This document shows positions 43,011 to 55,326 of a stretch of DNA of 64,000 nt, in pieces. The translations under genes were made by a program, and so were the position numbers. Each line of letters starts with the position of its first letter. Positions within the stretch are counted from its first letter, which is position 1. The notes below the pieces were generated by a model. It had not been told where the DNA came from, made no database searches, and saw nothing but the letters and a program-made list of their open reading frames with translations. This DNA is from Pinus tabuliformis (taxonomy: Eukaryota > Streptophyta > Pinopsida > Pinales > Pinaceae), in assembly GCA_031772625.1 (NCBI GenBank), contig CM062819.1:1236883897-1236947896 (forward strand), in the 5' to 3' direction.

Positions 43011-43875
43011 GGTCCCATTGGATGAGGACACGGGGATGGAAAATGCACCTTGAAGCACATTTTCCCACACTTAGGGGTTGTATATGCAGATTTGGTGGAG
43101 GAAAAGAAGCTTTGGAGGGCCTTTGGACATTGGATGCTACAACGAAGGTCAAAAACTCCCTTTCACCCCTCATTTATTGGAGATAAGTCACTTTTGTGGG
43201 CATGTGTCCCTTAGAATTTATACAAGTGGCATGAATTCCTATTAATATTTGTAATTTAGATTTATTAATAATGAAAGGAACCTTTTGCTGCTCCTTAGGC
43301 TAGAGTAGGGGATTTTAGATTACAAAGTTAATAGTTTATTGAGAAGGAAGTTGAGCATCTCCTCTATAAATAGACATGTGCTTCCTCTCATTTTGTCATG
43401 GTGGGATATGGGGGAGAAATCCCTTAGGAGGTCTGAAATTTCTGCGATCTTTCTCTCTTGTAAATTGGATATTGATGGCTAAGTTGAGTTACTTTTCTAA
43501 GTTCCTTGCTGAAATTGTGATGTGATGTGATCACTTGCCTTGAATGCTTATGGTGGATCTTGGATGACGCATGGTAAAGTAAGTTTATTTGTTTTATCTT
43601 GGTATTATGTTCCATGGGATGAATGTTCATATGCTATGATAGTTTATTTGGAATTTGCTTCATTGTCCCTTGTTGAGCTAAACCCTTCTTTGAAATATTT
43701 GAGAGATAGAGATAGCTTTCTCTTTCCCTTAATCATCCAAAAATTTTGAGACCCTAGGGTAAGTTAGTTTATTTTCCCTAGCTTATTTGGATCTAGTTAT
43801 CACTCCAAGGAAACCCTAGAATTGTTTGATTCCTTGATTTTTTTACTCCTTAGTCTTTGTCCTCTCATTGTAAAA
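43011..43875. other. Unclassified sequence with LTR-like promoter
   Basis: A CTATAAATAGACATG box at 43362-43376, followed by a leader-like stretch, suggests an old LTR. No paired copy or boundary was found. Nothing coding. Confidence 0.3.
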
Positions 43876-44590
43876 GATAGCTCATACATAGCATTAAAGA
43901 AAAGCATTGAAAATATTGTCCTTGTTGTGGGCAAATACGAAGGAGTGTAAGTTCGTGCATTGAAGGTTTTGTTTCATCCTAGGCCTTGATCATCTTTCCA
44001 TACCCTTCTTGGATAGAGATTATCATTGTCTCCTTTGATGGAAGAAACATGAGTTTTTGCATGTAGACGATGTGAGCTCCTTGACCCCTTCTATCATTCC
44101 CTAAAGACCTTTTGGTGAACCCTCCTCTTGAGAAACCCGCCCCCATCTAACATTCACACTCAAACATGGTTCTCCTATGACAATTCTCTTCATGATATTC
44201 TTGATTAGCCTAATATCCAAGTCATCTCCCTTCCTCCCTCCTAAATTGATAGCTCATATATCGTTGAGGAAAAGAATTGAAAGTACTATCTTGATGGTAG
44301 GCAGATAAGAAGGAACGCAAGTCCATGCACTAGAGGCTCTATTTTGTCCTAACCCATGACCCTCCATGCATAGAGATTATCATTGTCTCCTTTGATGGAA
44401 GAAATGTCAATTTCTTGCATCTAGACTATATGAGCCCCTTGACTCCCTCCATCACTCCCCAAAGACCTTCGGTGAACCCTACTTCTAAGAAAACCTCCCT
44501 TATATGACATTGACCCTCAGGCCTAGGTCTCTTATGACAATTCTCTACATGATATTCTAAATCAAACCTATTATCCAAGTGTTCTCCACT
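43876..44590. repeat. 372-base tandem duplication
   Basis: GATAGCTCATA(C/T)AT begins copies at 43876 and 44248. Both contain AGAGATTATCATTGTCTCCT and TCTCATTC/GACAATTCTCT segments. Strongly diverged (roughly four-fifths alike by eye), so old. It lies next to, and may belong to, the LINE. Confidence 0.75.
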
Positions 44591-44659
44591 ACTACGCACA
44601 CACCCGCCTGTTCACCTCCTTGTTTTCTTTTTCTCCCATGGGACATTTTGAAGAGTTGT

Positions 44660-46052
44660 TGAAAACATGGCAAAAGCAGAACAACAAATTATGAAGGCCT
44701 TCAAGCTAAGTTTTTCAAATATGGCGTGGATTTGCTTGTGTCTCCCATTACATATTTCTTTAATGAGATTGATTTCTCAATATCTCATGCCTCTTGGTCA
44801 CAACACATCATCCATTCCATTCATAAGTCGAAGGGTATCTCAAATTTGAACAACTACAGGACTATCATGATTAGGCATAGACTAGCGGAATTGTGTACCA
44901 TAGCCTTATGCATGATGTTCTTTGAGCAGTTGGAAAATGGCAATCACAGAACTAGGGGGAAATCTAGTTTCAAGACAAACTTCTAGACTAATATTGTATG
45001 CCATAGTCTTATGCATAATATTCTCCAAGCAATTGGAGCATGGCAATAATAGATCTAGGGAGCAATCTAGTTTCAAGAGAGACTTCTAGACTATTGACCA
45101 CATTTTCACACTCCAAGCTAGCTATTATTGAGAAGGTTCATCAACACATTTCTAAAATATTTTGTTGCTCTATAGACTTTAGGAAGCCCTTTGAGTCTGC
45201 ACTACAGCGTCTTATTTTCTAGAATTTGTGTGATACCACTGTCTCCAAGAATTTCATCACCATAGTTGTGAGGCTCTATGAAACCGTTGTTGGTCGATTC
45301 CAAACCATCCTAGATTCTCCAACTTTGTCTAGAGTATTACTAGATTCAAGTAGGAGTGCCCTCTCTAACCTACTCTCTGGTTTCATAAATTGCTCACAGG
45401 TTTTTCCATTAGCATAAAAATACTCTCTTTGGTATTTAAACATATGAGCTTAAGGACTTCCTTTAACAACATACCCATGCTAATGATGATACTACGTTAC
45501 ATCATGTCTTAATAACTATACTACATTGCTAATGATGTGGTCCTAACCCCTCGTTCTCTTGATGGTTATAGAGATAGTTGGATGCATTTGCTTGCTTCCA
45601 GGAGCTTCAACAATTGGTGCTTAACCTAAGTAACAGTAAGATATTGAACTTTAATCCTTCCAAAAATATCTTATTTTCTAGAGGTTGTGTGATACCAATG
45701 TCTTTGAGACTTTTATCACCATAGTTGTGAGGCTCTATGAGACCTTTGTTGGTCTACTCCAAACTGTCCATAGATTCTCCAACTTTGTTTGAAGTATTAC
45801 TAGAGTCAAGCAAGAGTTCCCTCTTTGACCATCTCCCTTTGGTATTTAAACATATGAGTTTAAGACTTTCTTCAACAACATACCCATGCTAATTATGATT
45901 GTATGTTACATCACGTCTTGATAACTATTCTACATTTTACTAATGATGTGGTCCAAATCTCTCATTCTCTTAATGATTTATACAGACCGTTGGATGCATT
46001 AGCTTGGTTTTATGAGCTTCAGTAATTGGTGCTTAACTTAAGTAAGATTAAG
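44660..46052 (+). pseudogene. LINE reverse transcriptase remnant with tandem duplications
   Basis: Broken frames encode HSIHKSKGISNLNNYRTIMI, a CxLFEQLE-like segment, RxRGKSSFKTNF, TIDHIFTL, IIEKVHQHISKIFCCSIDFRK, ITIVVRLYETVVGRFQ and Y(I)ANDVVLTPRSLDG. In order these are the finger and palm blocks of a plant non-LTR RT, with YADDVVL decayed to YIANDVVL. A 103-base unit is duplicated (44892, 44995), and a 459-base unit holding the RT end is repeated (45211, 45670). The second copy is cut by element C2. Confidence 0.82.
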
Positions 46053-47190
46053 TGTTAGTTTTTGAGTTTGGTGGCAGCGGACAGGTGTTCTAGTCTCAGA
46101 TAATGTGTAGGGGCAAAGGAACACATGATCTCCAAAACCCAGAAAAGGTTTCGTGAGAAAAGACTTGGAGACACCTTAATTAAATTAATTAGCCATGATT
46201 AAAACATTTCCCAAGTCTAACTTAGTAAAATTGGTTAATTAAAGTTAATTAATTAAGTTCGTTCGATTTTGCTTTAGATGCTTCTATTGATGAAGTCAAA
46301 TTGATCTTAGCCATCAGTTGAGATGTAATCATGGTCGTTGAGAACCCAATGCGAGATTATAAGAGCAGGTTGAAGGGCTTGGAGATGGCATCGGTAATGA
46401 GTTGAGCAGTTCGACTACCAGTTGCAGGTATTTAGCAAGGGCATAGTTGAAGCTAGGGAAGCATCAGAGAGCAAGGACTCAGCAAAGATTTGGGAGCAGG
46501 AGTCCGGAGGATTTTCCTCAGCATTTTCCAGTGTCCAAGAGACGGGAAAGAGGAGGCCAAATTCATCTGTAGAGAAGGTCACTACAGCTAGTGCGAATAG
46601 CCATAAATTCCTAGTGGGAGTTGCCGTAGAAGCCACGTTTTAGCTTCCAATTGTCGGACCAGTGTCTCGGAGGCAGAGCAAGTAGGTTTCAGAGGCATAG
46701 GGAGGCTAGACATCTCACCTAGAGGCATTTTCGGGGTTGTACGAGTTTATCTATGCAAGTAGTGCACATTTTTGGACTACAAAGCGAGCAGTAGGAGAAA
46801 TGTGAGTTTGCCAGAGAGGGTCAGATTAGTTGTAGAGGGAGACAAGGGTGTATTCCCGATTATTTGCCAGTAGATTTCTGGAGGTTTGCCAGTTTGGCAA
46901 CTAGTTGTAATATTTCTCTCAAATTGCTAAATAATAATAAAACACTCATCTATTGCATTGGTTTTTCCTTCGCGGTTTTTCCAGGGACATTTGTCAAAAA
47001 ACGGCAATGTTAAATTCTTGTGTGTGTGGATCTATTTCTCAATTCCAGTTTTATATTTCCACAGCGTTTTTATTGTGAAGAATGCAATAGTGAATTTATC
47101 GTTATTTACCGAATAATAATTCATAAGACAAATAAACTGCTAACAGTTAGAAGATAAATATCTAGTTGTTGCATTCAAGGAATTTTCACA
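46053..47190 (+). repeat. 5' LTR of element C2
   Basis: Starts TGTTAGTTTTTGAG, ends AATTTTCACA (1138 bases). It contains a GATCTTAGCCATC/GGTCGTTGAGAACCC module and GAGATTATAAGAGCAGG as a likely promoter (46350-46366). The PBS follows at 47191-47203 (TGGTAACAGAGCA). Confidence 0.9.
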
Positions 47191-48131
47191 TGGTAACAGA
47201 GCAACAAAGATCATATCAGAGGCTCTAGAAGCTAAGGAAGCGAGAGTTGTGCAGTTCGGAGGGAGATCTGAAGCACAAAATTCCAGATCTGCGCAAGCCT
47301 AGCCAGGCAGTGTGAATCACAGATAGACAACAGACCGATTTCTAGTGCAGGTCAGAGCAGTAGCAGCAGGCAGTGAGGATTGTCAAAAAGGGTTTCTAAT
47401 GAGTAGATCAATGATTTCGCAGAGCAAATCTAGCGCAGTGATTTTGTAGCAAGGGTTTTGTAGCAGCGAATCAGAGAGGGCCAGATTAGTTGCAGAGGGA
47501 GAGAAGGGTGTATTCTAGATCATTTGCCAGTAGATTACCGGAGGTTTGCCAATTTGGCAACCAGTTGTAATATTTCTCTCAAATTGCTAAATAATAATAA
47601 AAGCCTCATCTGCTGCATTGGTTTTTCCTTCGCAGTTTTTCCAAGGACATTTGTCAAGTAAAAAAAGTGTTAAATTCTGGTGTATGTGGATCTATATCTC
47701 AGTTCCAATTTTATATTTCCACAACGTTTTTATTGTGAAGAATGCAATAGTGAATTTATCGTTATTTGCCGAATAATAATTCATAAGACAAATAAATTGC
47801 TAACAGTTAGAAGATAAATATCTAGTTGTTGCATTCAAGGAATTTCACATGGTATTAGAGCAACAAAGGTCATATCAAAGGCTCTAGAAGCGAAGGAAGC
47901 GAGAGTTGTGCAGTTCGGAGGGAGATCTGAAGCACAAAATTCCAGATCTGCACAGGCCTAGCCAGGCAGTGCAAATTGCAGATAAACAACAAACCGATTT
48001 CCAATGCAGGTCAGAGCAGTAGCAGCAGGCAGTGAGGATTGTCAGAAAAGGTTTCCAATGAGCAGATCTAGGGCAGTGATTTTGTAGCAAAGGTTTTGTA
48101 GCAGCAAATCAGCGCAGGGCAAGGAAGAGAA
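46812..48131 (+). repeat. 660-base tandem duplication of LTR end, PBS and leader in C2
   Basis: Copy one 46812-47471, copy two from 47472, both starting CAGAGAGGG(T/C)CAGATTAGTTG. Each has about 379 bases of LTR end, a PBS (47191 TGGTAACAGAGCA; 47850 TGGTATTAGAGCA) and about 280 bases of leader. The junction lies at a shared CAG. It has the same layout as the duplication in element D. Confidence 0.93.
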
Positions 48132-48466
48132 AGCACGCAGAGAAGGAATTTCCAGAAATTCTCAGAGGGTCTCCAACATTTCAGTAGTAGGAAAGGAGGT
48201 CGTAATTTCCAACAAGAGAAGGTCGTAGCAAGCAAAGCGACTTGCCAGTATCGAAATAGGTTTTGGGGGTAGAGCAAGTTACCCAAGAGTGAAGTACCAA
48301 GCAGTGCGAGTTTCGGGAAGGAGTCCAGAGGCAAGTGAGAATTACCCAGGAGAAAATCTACATAGTCCAGGAGAGGAGTGTGAGTGCAAGGAGAAGGCCA
48401 AGTTATTTTGCCGGAAGGAGAAAGGGATTTTCCAGTTTATTTCTCCAGTTTTTGAGTTTCACATAG

Positions 48467-49342
48467 ATGGTCGCAGCAGGACTCAGATATCAGGATAGGT
48501 TCGACAGAGCCTCCAACTTTGACATTTGGAAGGTCGTGATGTTATTCCTCTTGGATGAGCATGGTTTGAAGGTGTTCGTGACAGCAGTTGTCGTTAAACC
48601 AATAGATCCTATCATGTTACATGATTACAAGAAGGGCATGGCCAAGGCCAAGAGGATGGTCCTAGACAAAGTTAGAGATCATATTGTCCCGCATATTGTA
48701 GAGAAGACAACAACAAAGGAGATGTGGCATGCCATCAGCAAGTTGTACCAGGATCTTTCCAAGAATCGAAAGATGATTCTCAAGGAGAAGCCGAGGATGG
48801 TCAAGATGCAGAAGGGCGAGAATGTAACATCCTATCTCATCAGGATACAGGGTGTTAGAGATGAACTCGCTGCTTTTGGAGAGAAGCCAGTAGAAGATGA
48901 ATTGGTGCGTACAGCTCTAAACAAGTTTACCAAGGAATGGCGAACTTTCATTTAGCGGATTACTAGACAAGATAAGCTACCAGATTGGGAACATTTGTGG
49001 GGTGATTTCACTCAGGAGGAGCTAAGGCTCAATCTTGTCAATGGTACTACCAGTAGTAGTGGCGAAGGACCGAAGGTAGAGAAGGAAGAAGGAAACATTG
49101 CTCTTGCAGGAAAAGGAAACGCGAAGAAGGGTCCCAGCCAGGGACAAGACTCTAAAGGAGAGAAGAAGAAGAAGGACATGTCGAAGGTCAAGTGCTTTGG
49201 ATGTGGTGAGCTTGGTCACTATGTCAGCCAGTGTCCAAAGAGGAAACAGAGAGAAACTTCGGCAGAGATTGTTGACTTGTCCGCGAGCTTGGAGGATGAG
49301 TTCGCTATGCTTGCATTATTATCGTCATATGGAGGAGTATGA
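48467..49342 (+). pseudogene. Gag of element C2, one in-frame stop
   Basis: ATG at 48467. The frame runs 163 codons to a TAG at 48953-48955 and continues in the same frame to 49342, so one substitution (probably CAG to TAG) separates it from an open 291-codon gag. Segments are QDRFDRASNFDIWK, VRDHIVPHIVEKTTTKEMW, MVKMQKGENVTSYLIRIQGV and KFTKEWRTFI. After the stop come WGDFTQEELRLNLV and a zinc knuckle CFGCGELGHYVSQCPKRK, intact. This is the best preserved gag of families C and D. It packages element RNA in virus-like particles. Confidence 0.93.
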
Positions 49343-49408
49343 TGTTAATTTGGCAGCTTAGTGACAAATTCCAAGCATTGGACTAGATTCCTCATTCTAA
49401 AACAAAAT

Positions 49409-50386
49409 TGACCTTTGAAGCACTAGATTTGGATAAGGGAAAGTGTATTTTTGAAGTGAAGCCCACAATGACACACTTGATGAAGCCGGCCTATGGACAA
49501 ATTGCCCCTCCTCCAATGCCTATAAATACAAGTGACCACAAACTCATTTGGTCATCATCACACAACTTCTCTTCTTCTCTCTCAATTTGATTGGTTCATA
49601 GGTTTGAGGCCGCTATTTTCTTCACAAGTGTGGGCAAGAAGGACGAAATTATAGGTGGTCGAAATCTAAAGTTGTTCTACAACTTTGACCAGCGTTGACT
49701 TTGACTTTCTGGGTTGTTTTTTGGTTCGACCTTTTGGGAAAAAATCTCTTTAGGTTGCATTTTTGGGCATAAAAACTGAGGCATTTGGAGCACTTTGACC
49801 ACATGAGAAATTGTAGAATTTACCACTGAATTTTCTCTCTCCTTTGACCAAGTTTGAGCGAGTATTCATGGACTATTTTGGGTTGACTTTGACCAACAAT
49901 TGAGGCAGCATTTGCAGACAGTTGGTCGAGCTTCTAAAAGACAAATTTAACTATTGACTTGGGACTAGTTAGGGCACGTTAACTGTTGTTGATTGTTGAC
50001 TAGGATTGCAGATTTATAATAATTGACCAAATTTGACTATTCCATCTTTGGCACATTAGTTTTTGGTTGTTTGATTTGTTGGATAGGTCAAGGCTTTGAC
50101 TTTGACTCTTGGTGATGGATTTGGCTCATTGTACTCTTTGTTGAACATTTTATGACAATCTAATAGAAGAAGAATTTAGGGTTTTCCCCCTTGTGGAATT
50201 TTTTGCCTAGTCTTTGACCAAATCGGTGTCTCTTGTTGACATTTTGATTGTATCCTACTGTCATTACATTTATTATTCTATCTTCAATTACTGAATTGAA
50301 TTGGAAGAATAAATTGTTACTGAAAAAAGGTTACATATTGAAGAATTGAATTGGGCTGAAGTAATTGAAATAGCATAGAGGAGTGC
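49409..50386 (+). mobile_element. Probable solo LTR inside C2, TTGAC-rich
   Basis: Starts TGACCTTTGAAG. AAAAT lies on both sides (49404-49408 and 50387-50391), but the right end reads GTGC rather than CA, so the boundary is uncertain. A GCCTATAAATACAAG TATA box at 49517-49531 is followed by about fifteen TTGAC words between 49680 and 50245. No coding domain. Confidence 0.55.
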
Positions 50387-50391
50387 AAAAT

Positions 50392-50897
50392 TAATATATG
50401 ATACTCCAGTATGCCAGATTGGGTAGGATCCAAGGGAGAAGCAGCAGGAGGTCTAGATCTAGCCAAGGAGGGCTTGGTCAATAGATCAGATCTGGTGGTT
50501 TTGTTTCTCAGATGTATTGTTACCTTTGCTATGGGAGTCTACAGAGTTAAAGTAGTAGGAAGAACAGTCATGATACGGGAAGTACACCAGTTCAATGCTA
50601 GCAGGGCACAGTCAGACAGTTCCAGAGCCAGAGTTAGGAGTAGTCAAATACTCGAGAGACAGTTGCAAAGCCTGAGCAAGGTGCTAGTTGCGGTTAGCAG
50701 GTGCAGTTCCAGCCAGTAGGTTCTTCGGCATTCCATTCAAGAAGGGAGACATATTTCCAGCAGTAGAGGTCATTACAGGTAGTTCAATTGCCAGTGTGAA
50801 TTAGACAGTCAACCAAATCATGTTGCAAAGGTTACATATATGATATAGTATATCACTGCCAGTTTTGAGGTAGAGCGAGTAGCTTTAGTGAGCAACA
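50392..50897 (+). repeat. GCAG-rich tail of C2, left part
   Basis: AGCAGCAGG, GAGACAGTTGCA and GCAGTTCCAG words resemble 21700-22050 in C1. Continues at 56591. No pol. Confidence 0.6.
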
Positions 50898-52178
50898 TGT
50901 TGAGAAATCTAGGGCATTAGCATTAGGTGACTTCTCTTCGATTAGTGATTGTTTGGGAATGCTTTTTTACTTCTTTAGATTAGAATCTTCTTCTTGTTAG
51001 ATTATTAGTATTCTTCTTCATCAAACAGTAACCAATACATGAAAATAAATAGACAAGAGACACAGCATGTAGGCTATGAGCCAGGGCCAAAACCTCTCAC
51101 TCTTTGAGAGGAAAACCCGCACAAATTCTTCTTATAGAGATTCCAATTGATGAATACCAAGACCAAGACCCTTGACCTAGTAGCCTCTCCAAGACCAAGA
51201 CACAAGTCCTCCATTCTTCTCGTTCATTCTTCTCTCAGTTTCTTTTACTTCAAACTTCACACCATATGAGATCACTGTAGTCATGAGATGACATTGAATT
51301 GAAATCACTGTAGGGATACGAACTTCTTCAACAGTAGCACCGAATCATAGCTACACTGAGACCTTCTTCATGAGTGGCACTGAGACCATCTTCATGAGAC
51401 AGTGGGGAGACATCACTACAATATCACTAAAACTTCTCTTGTTGTAACGAGACTGAGATCCACTCTTGACTGTGAGACAATACCGAATTTGTCTACTGCA
51501 ATTTAGTACATTGATCTGAGCTCTTTTAGCGAAACAATTTTCTGCATTCCTATCCGAGCTTGCTTCTATGTTTTACCTCTAAAAATCTCAGAGATATCTG
51601 AAGTTTTGAACCTTCTCACTGTGCCAAAGATCTGAAACTGTCTTCTATTCTACCCATCCGAAATCACAGAGATATGTGAAATATATCCTTCTACTGTTCA
51701 TGTGAAGTTTTGTCTTCATCATCGAAAAACTTAGAGAAGATATCTGAATTATGTTTTGTGTTAATGCGAGGTGCCTTCACACCTATTTCTAGTGGTTTTC
51801 TTGTCATATTAAGCCGACATGAACCATGTGAACCGATGTGACTTCACAAGGTAAGCCGACGTGATATTTACTTTGTTTGGAGGCCGACTTCAAGAGAGGA
51901 GAACCATGCTTGTCTTTTGAAGGGCTTTCTAGACACTTAATTGACTCATATACATTTTACACATGCTCAAGAAGAACTCTTCATACATAACATTTATTCT
52001 ATGACCTTAATGACAAATCCTAAGGCTCTCAATGGGAGCCATCTAAAATAAAATCACTTGCTCATGAAACCCATGAAGCAAGGCTTACAATAATAATTTT
52101 ATTTTCTTCATTACATCATTTACAAAAGTCACAATTACATGTCATTATGAAGACTGAACCTAGTTACACTTTACAACA
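50898..52178 (-). repeat. 3' LTR of element I
   Basis: 1281 bases. Followed on its right by CTCCCTCTTAACTAAGGAGG, the PPT in reverse. It contains repeated ACCGAGACC/CTTCTTCATGAG(T/A) words. Closely matches 55327-56590. Confidence 0.93.
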
Positions 52179-52198
52179 CTCCCTCTTAACTAAGGAGG

Positions 52199-54100
52199 TA
52201 TTCATAATGGTACTTGGTCATTCTCAATCTGAAGAATTTCTCATAAGAAGAATTTCGGATTGGTAACTCATTTGTATAGCATCATATCAACCAACATTGT
52301 TACATAGCAAGGCCTTGACTAACAAATCCATCTCTCCACAAGATTTGAGCTCAATGCTGGTGAGACCAATGATTTATAGACACTCTCATCATTGTCTCTC
52401 TCGGAACATCCCCTACCTGGGTACTCGGGGTGTGTTCCATGAGGACTATTCTTATCTTGGAATCCCCATCCCTCAAAGAATATCAGTCCTCCACGATTAC
52501 TCTTCTATTGGATGCCCTATCTCATCCTCAAAGAGTATCGGATGCCAAATAATTACCCAATCCTCCATTCTGTCTTCCTAGGTGAAGACTAGAATGATGT
52601 GTCTATCTCTCCCTCTTAGATAGGGAGGACATATTCCAATAAAGGAATGTACTCATTCCTACAAAAGGAATGTACCTAAGCTCCCTCTTGGCTTAGGAAT
52701 TTCCAAGTTTCTTCCAAGTAAGAAACTTCTTTTCAGGCTCCCTCTTAACTAGGGACCTACAACAGCTCCTCATGTGGAGATCATGGAACAACCAACTGCT
52801 TGAAGAGCTCCTTCCTTTGATGTCATGAATTTATTCTTCGTTATGGAGTCTTCATCTTTTGGGACTTCTTCATAGGGCACAGACCATCCATCACTTTCGT
52901 TCATGAGTCAATCATGTCCTCATTCCTTTCATCAGAAAGTGATTCATCAGTTTTTCCATCTGGCTTTGCTTCATGTCATGCTGCTTTCTTCATGCCATAT
53001 TTTCGGAAGGATCTTACATCCTTCTATATGGTCTTCCTAGAAGTCATCCACAGATCTTCCCTTTGGCAGTCCTACATAAGCCCATCCAGATATTAGTTCA
53101 AAAATACAAAATGAACACTTAAATCAATATTATCTTTGTGATGGTCTCTTATGATGTAATCTTCCTGTAGGTATCAGCATCCTGCATGCATGTTGACACA
53201 TCTCCCAAAGATATCCATTGTCAAGGGTCTCCATCTTTTTCCGACTCTCATCAAAGTCTTCATATCTTTCTGGGAGATATTCCAGTCAACTCTTCTTGGT
53301 CTCGGACGTTGAATGCCTTTATCGTGGTTGCATATCTCACAATCTCTTCCTTCCTTTCTTCAGACATTCCATTCCCAGGAGCTTCCAATCAGAGTTCCGT
53401 AATTGTAGTCAACCACCTCATACTTCATATGAGGACATATTATGTTGATTTCATTTAGTGTGACTTATGCCTTCTTGCATTCTTTCAAAGGAGGAGATCC
53501 TTTTCCCTTGATTTTGCTTCTCAAGATAGAAGTAGTGATCCATGTTACCTGCAAGTTTGCAACCATACGACATGACATTATAATATTAAATACATGCATG
53601 CATACCTCATTTACCTTTAGGTCATCTAGGATTCTTTTAGCAGCTTCTTTGATTGAAAAGATCTTCAACCCCTTTATCTGCTACATCTCTTATGTCATCA
53701 TATCATCATTCCATGAACTCCACAAGTTGGAGTCTCTGATGAAACACTAGCTTCCTCTCTATATCGGTGAACCCTCCAATGAGGATTCCATCAGAGAATT
53801 TTGGGGATCTTGTATAGCCCTATCCGACAAATGTTTCCTTTTTGACTTGATGTATGATGAGCCTTGTCCTGGATGACTTCTTCTTTTCCTTAAGTTTGCA
53901 ATGAGGTTCCCAAGAGCTATATCCTTCATATTTGACTGCCATGGATTTTGTTCTAGACATCCTTCATGTTTCCTATGGTGATGTCACAAGCTCTTGTTTC
54001 TAATGCTTCCATGATAGTATGATGCATCTTATTATTTATTATAGCCAAATCCTATAACATAAGATTTAGAAGCTATGTCAAGACCTTTTGTGAGGGAGAC
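52199..54100 (-). other. Unassigned interior of element I
   Basis: About 1.9 kb after gag with no recognised pol motif. The longest minus frame is 53465-53668 (67 codons: SIKEAAKRILDDLKVNEVC, then a VTWITTSILRSK segment), preceded and followed by broken frames rich in Lys and Glu. It could be decayed pol or a replaced cargo segment. I do not recognise it. Confidence 0.3.
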
Positions 54101-54104
54101 TATC

Positions 54105-55300
54105 TCAGTCATAGTAGAGATTTCTTACTTCCTCTTTTCTTGGACTTCTTCTTTTCAACTTCCTCCACTTCTTCAGTGATATGGGCTTCTTCTCTTCTTT
54201 TGATATTGTCCCTTTAAGACAATCTTTCATGTAATGTCCATAATTTTTACATCCATAGCATTGAATCTTAGCTATGCTTTTCCTTCTTTTTTGAGGACCA
54301 AAATTTCCCAAACTTCCCTTTCCTTCCTGCAAATGTTTGAGTCCTTTAGCCTTCAACACTTTTGCCCTCAACTTGTCTTCTTCTATCTTGCATAGAAACC
54401 ACAAGTTGTCGAATGAGGTAACTTTCTTATCCCCATGGATATTTGTTACCTTGTTCATCAGTTATTGTATTTAGAACAATGATGATTACCTTCTTATCAT
54501 TTCTCCCGGATCACGCAGTTGAGATCTTATGATGATATCCCTTCATTCTTTGATACCTTCAATTTTGTGTAGATCAGATCTAAGTCATGTGACCTTCTTT
54601 ATCGCATCTTCAAATAATAGTCTTACGATCTTATCATATACATCTCTTTGTTGTCTCCAATATTGCTATATGAGGGGACCTTTCATAAGAATCCCTTTCC
54701 ATGAATTCAAAGGAGACATTTTTCCATTGATATGTTCAATGACTTCACTTTCTTCGAGGACTATGTCTATCCTCCTTTTTCCATGCAAGGAATTTCGATG
54801 ACCTAACCAGCCTATAGATCTCCTTGCAAATACGAAGTCATTTTATCAAATTTGATTAAAGAATGAAAGATACTTACTTGACAAGTGAAGATGAAATCTT
54901 CAACTTGATCACTTTGATGATAGTTGAAGAAGATGTATTAGTGCTCCTTTTGGATGATCTTCTTCCAAATGAAAAGGCTTTTCTTCAATAAAGGAGATTG
55001 CTCCTTTTATGATGACAACTCCTTTTGATGATGGTGATTGATGAGGATGTCTTTGTTGCTTCCTCAGATGATCTTCTTCAAGGACAAGGAGAGGATCCTT
55101 GCTTGCCTTATAACCTTGAAGATGATGACAATGCCTTATAGCCTTCAAGATACTTCGACTTCTTCAGTAGTGAATGAGTGCAAATCAAAATTGTTTCTAG
55201 GGTTTCCACTTTCTTCAAGATGATGTGATCTTCGTCTTGCTTAGATGCCTTTCTTGAAACTCGAACCTTGAGTGCCTCTTTGATTAGATGCCCTTCCTTT
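54105..55300 (-). pseudogene. Gag of element I, zinc knuckle part clear
   Basis: The minus-strand frame 54105-54458 holds VTSFDNLWFLCKIEEDKLRA and, after a basic linker, IQCYGCKNYGHYMKDCLKG, an intact C-x2-C-x4-H-x4-C knuckle. The upstream part (54459-55300) is broken into short frames but lies where the capsid half should be, next to the PBS. Copia-type by the UBN2-like linker and PPT style. Confidence 0.75.
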
Positions 55301-55326
55301 GACTTTAGCACCTTAGCTCGATACCA

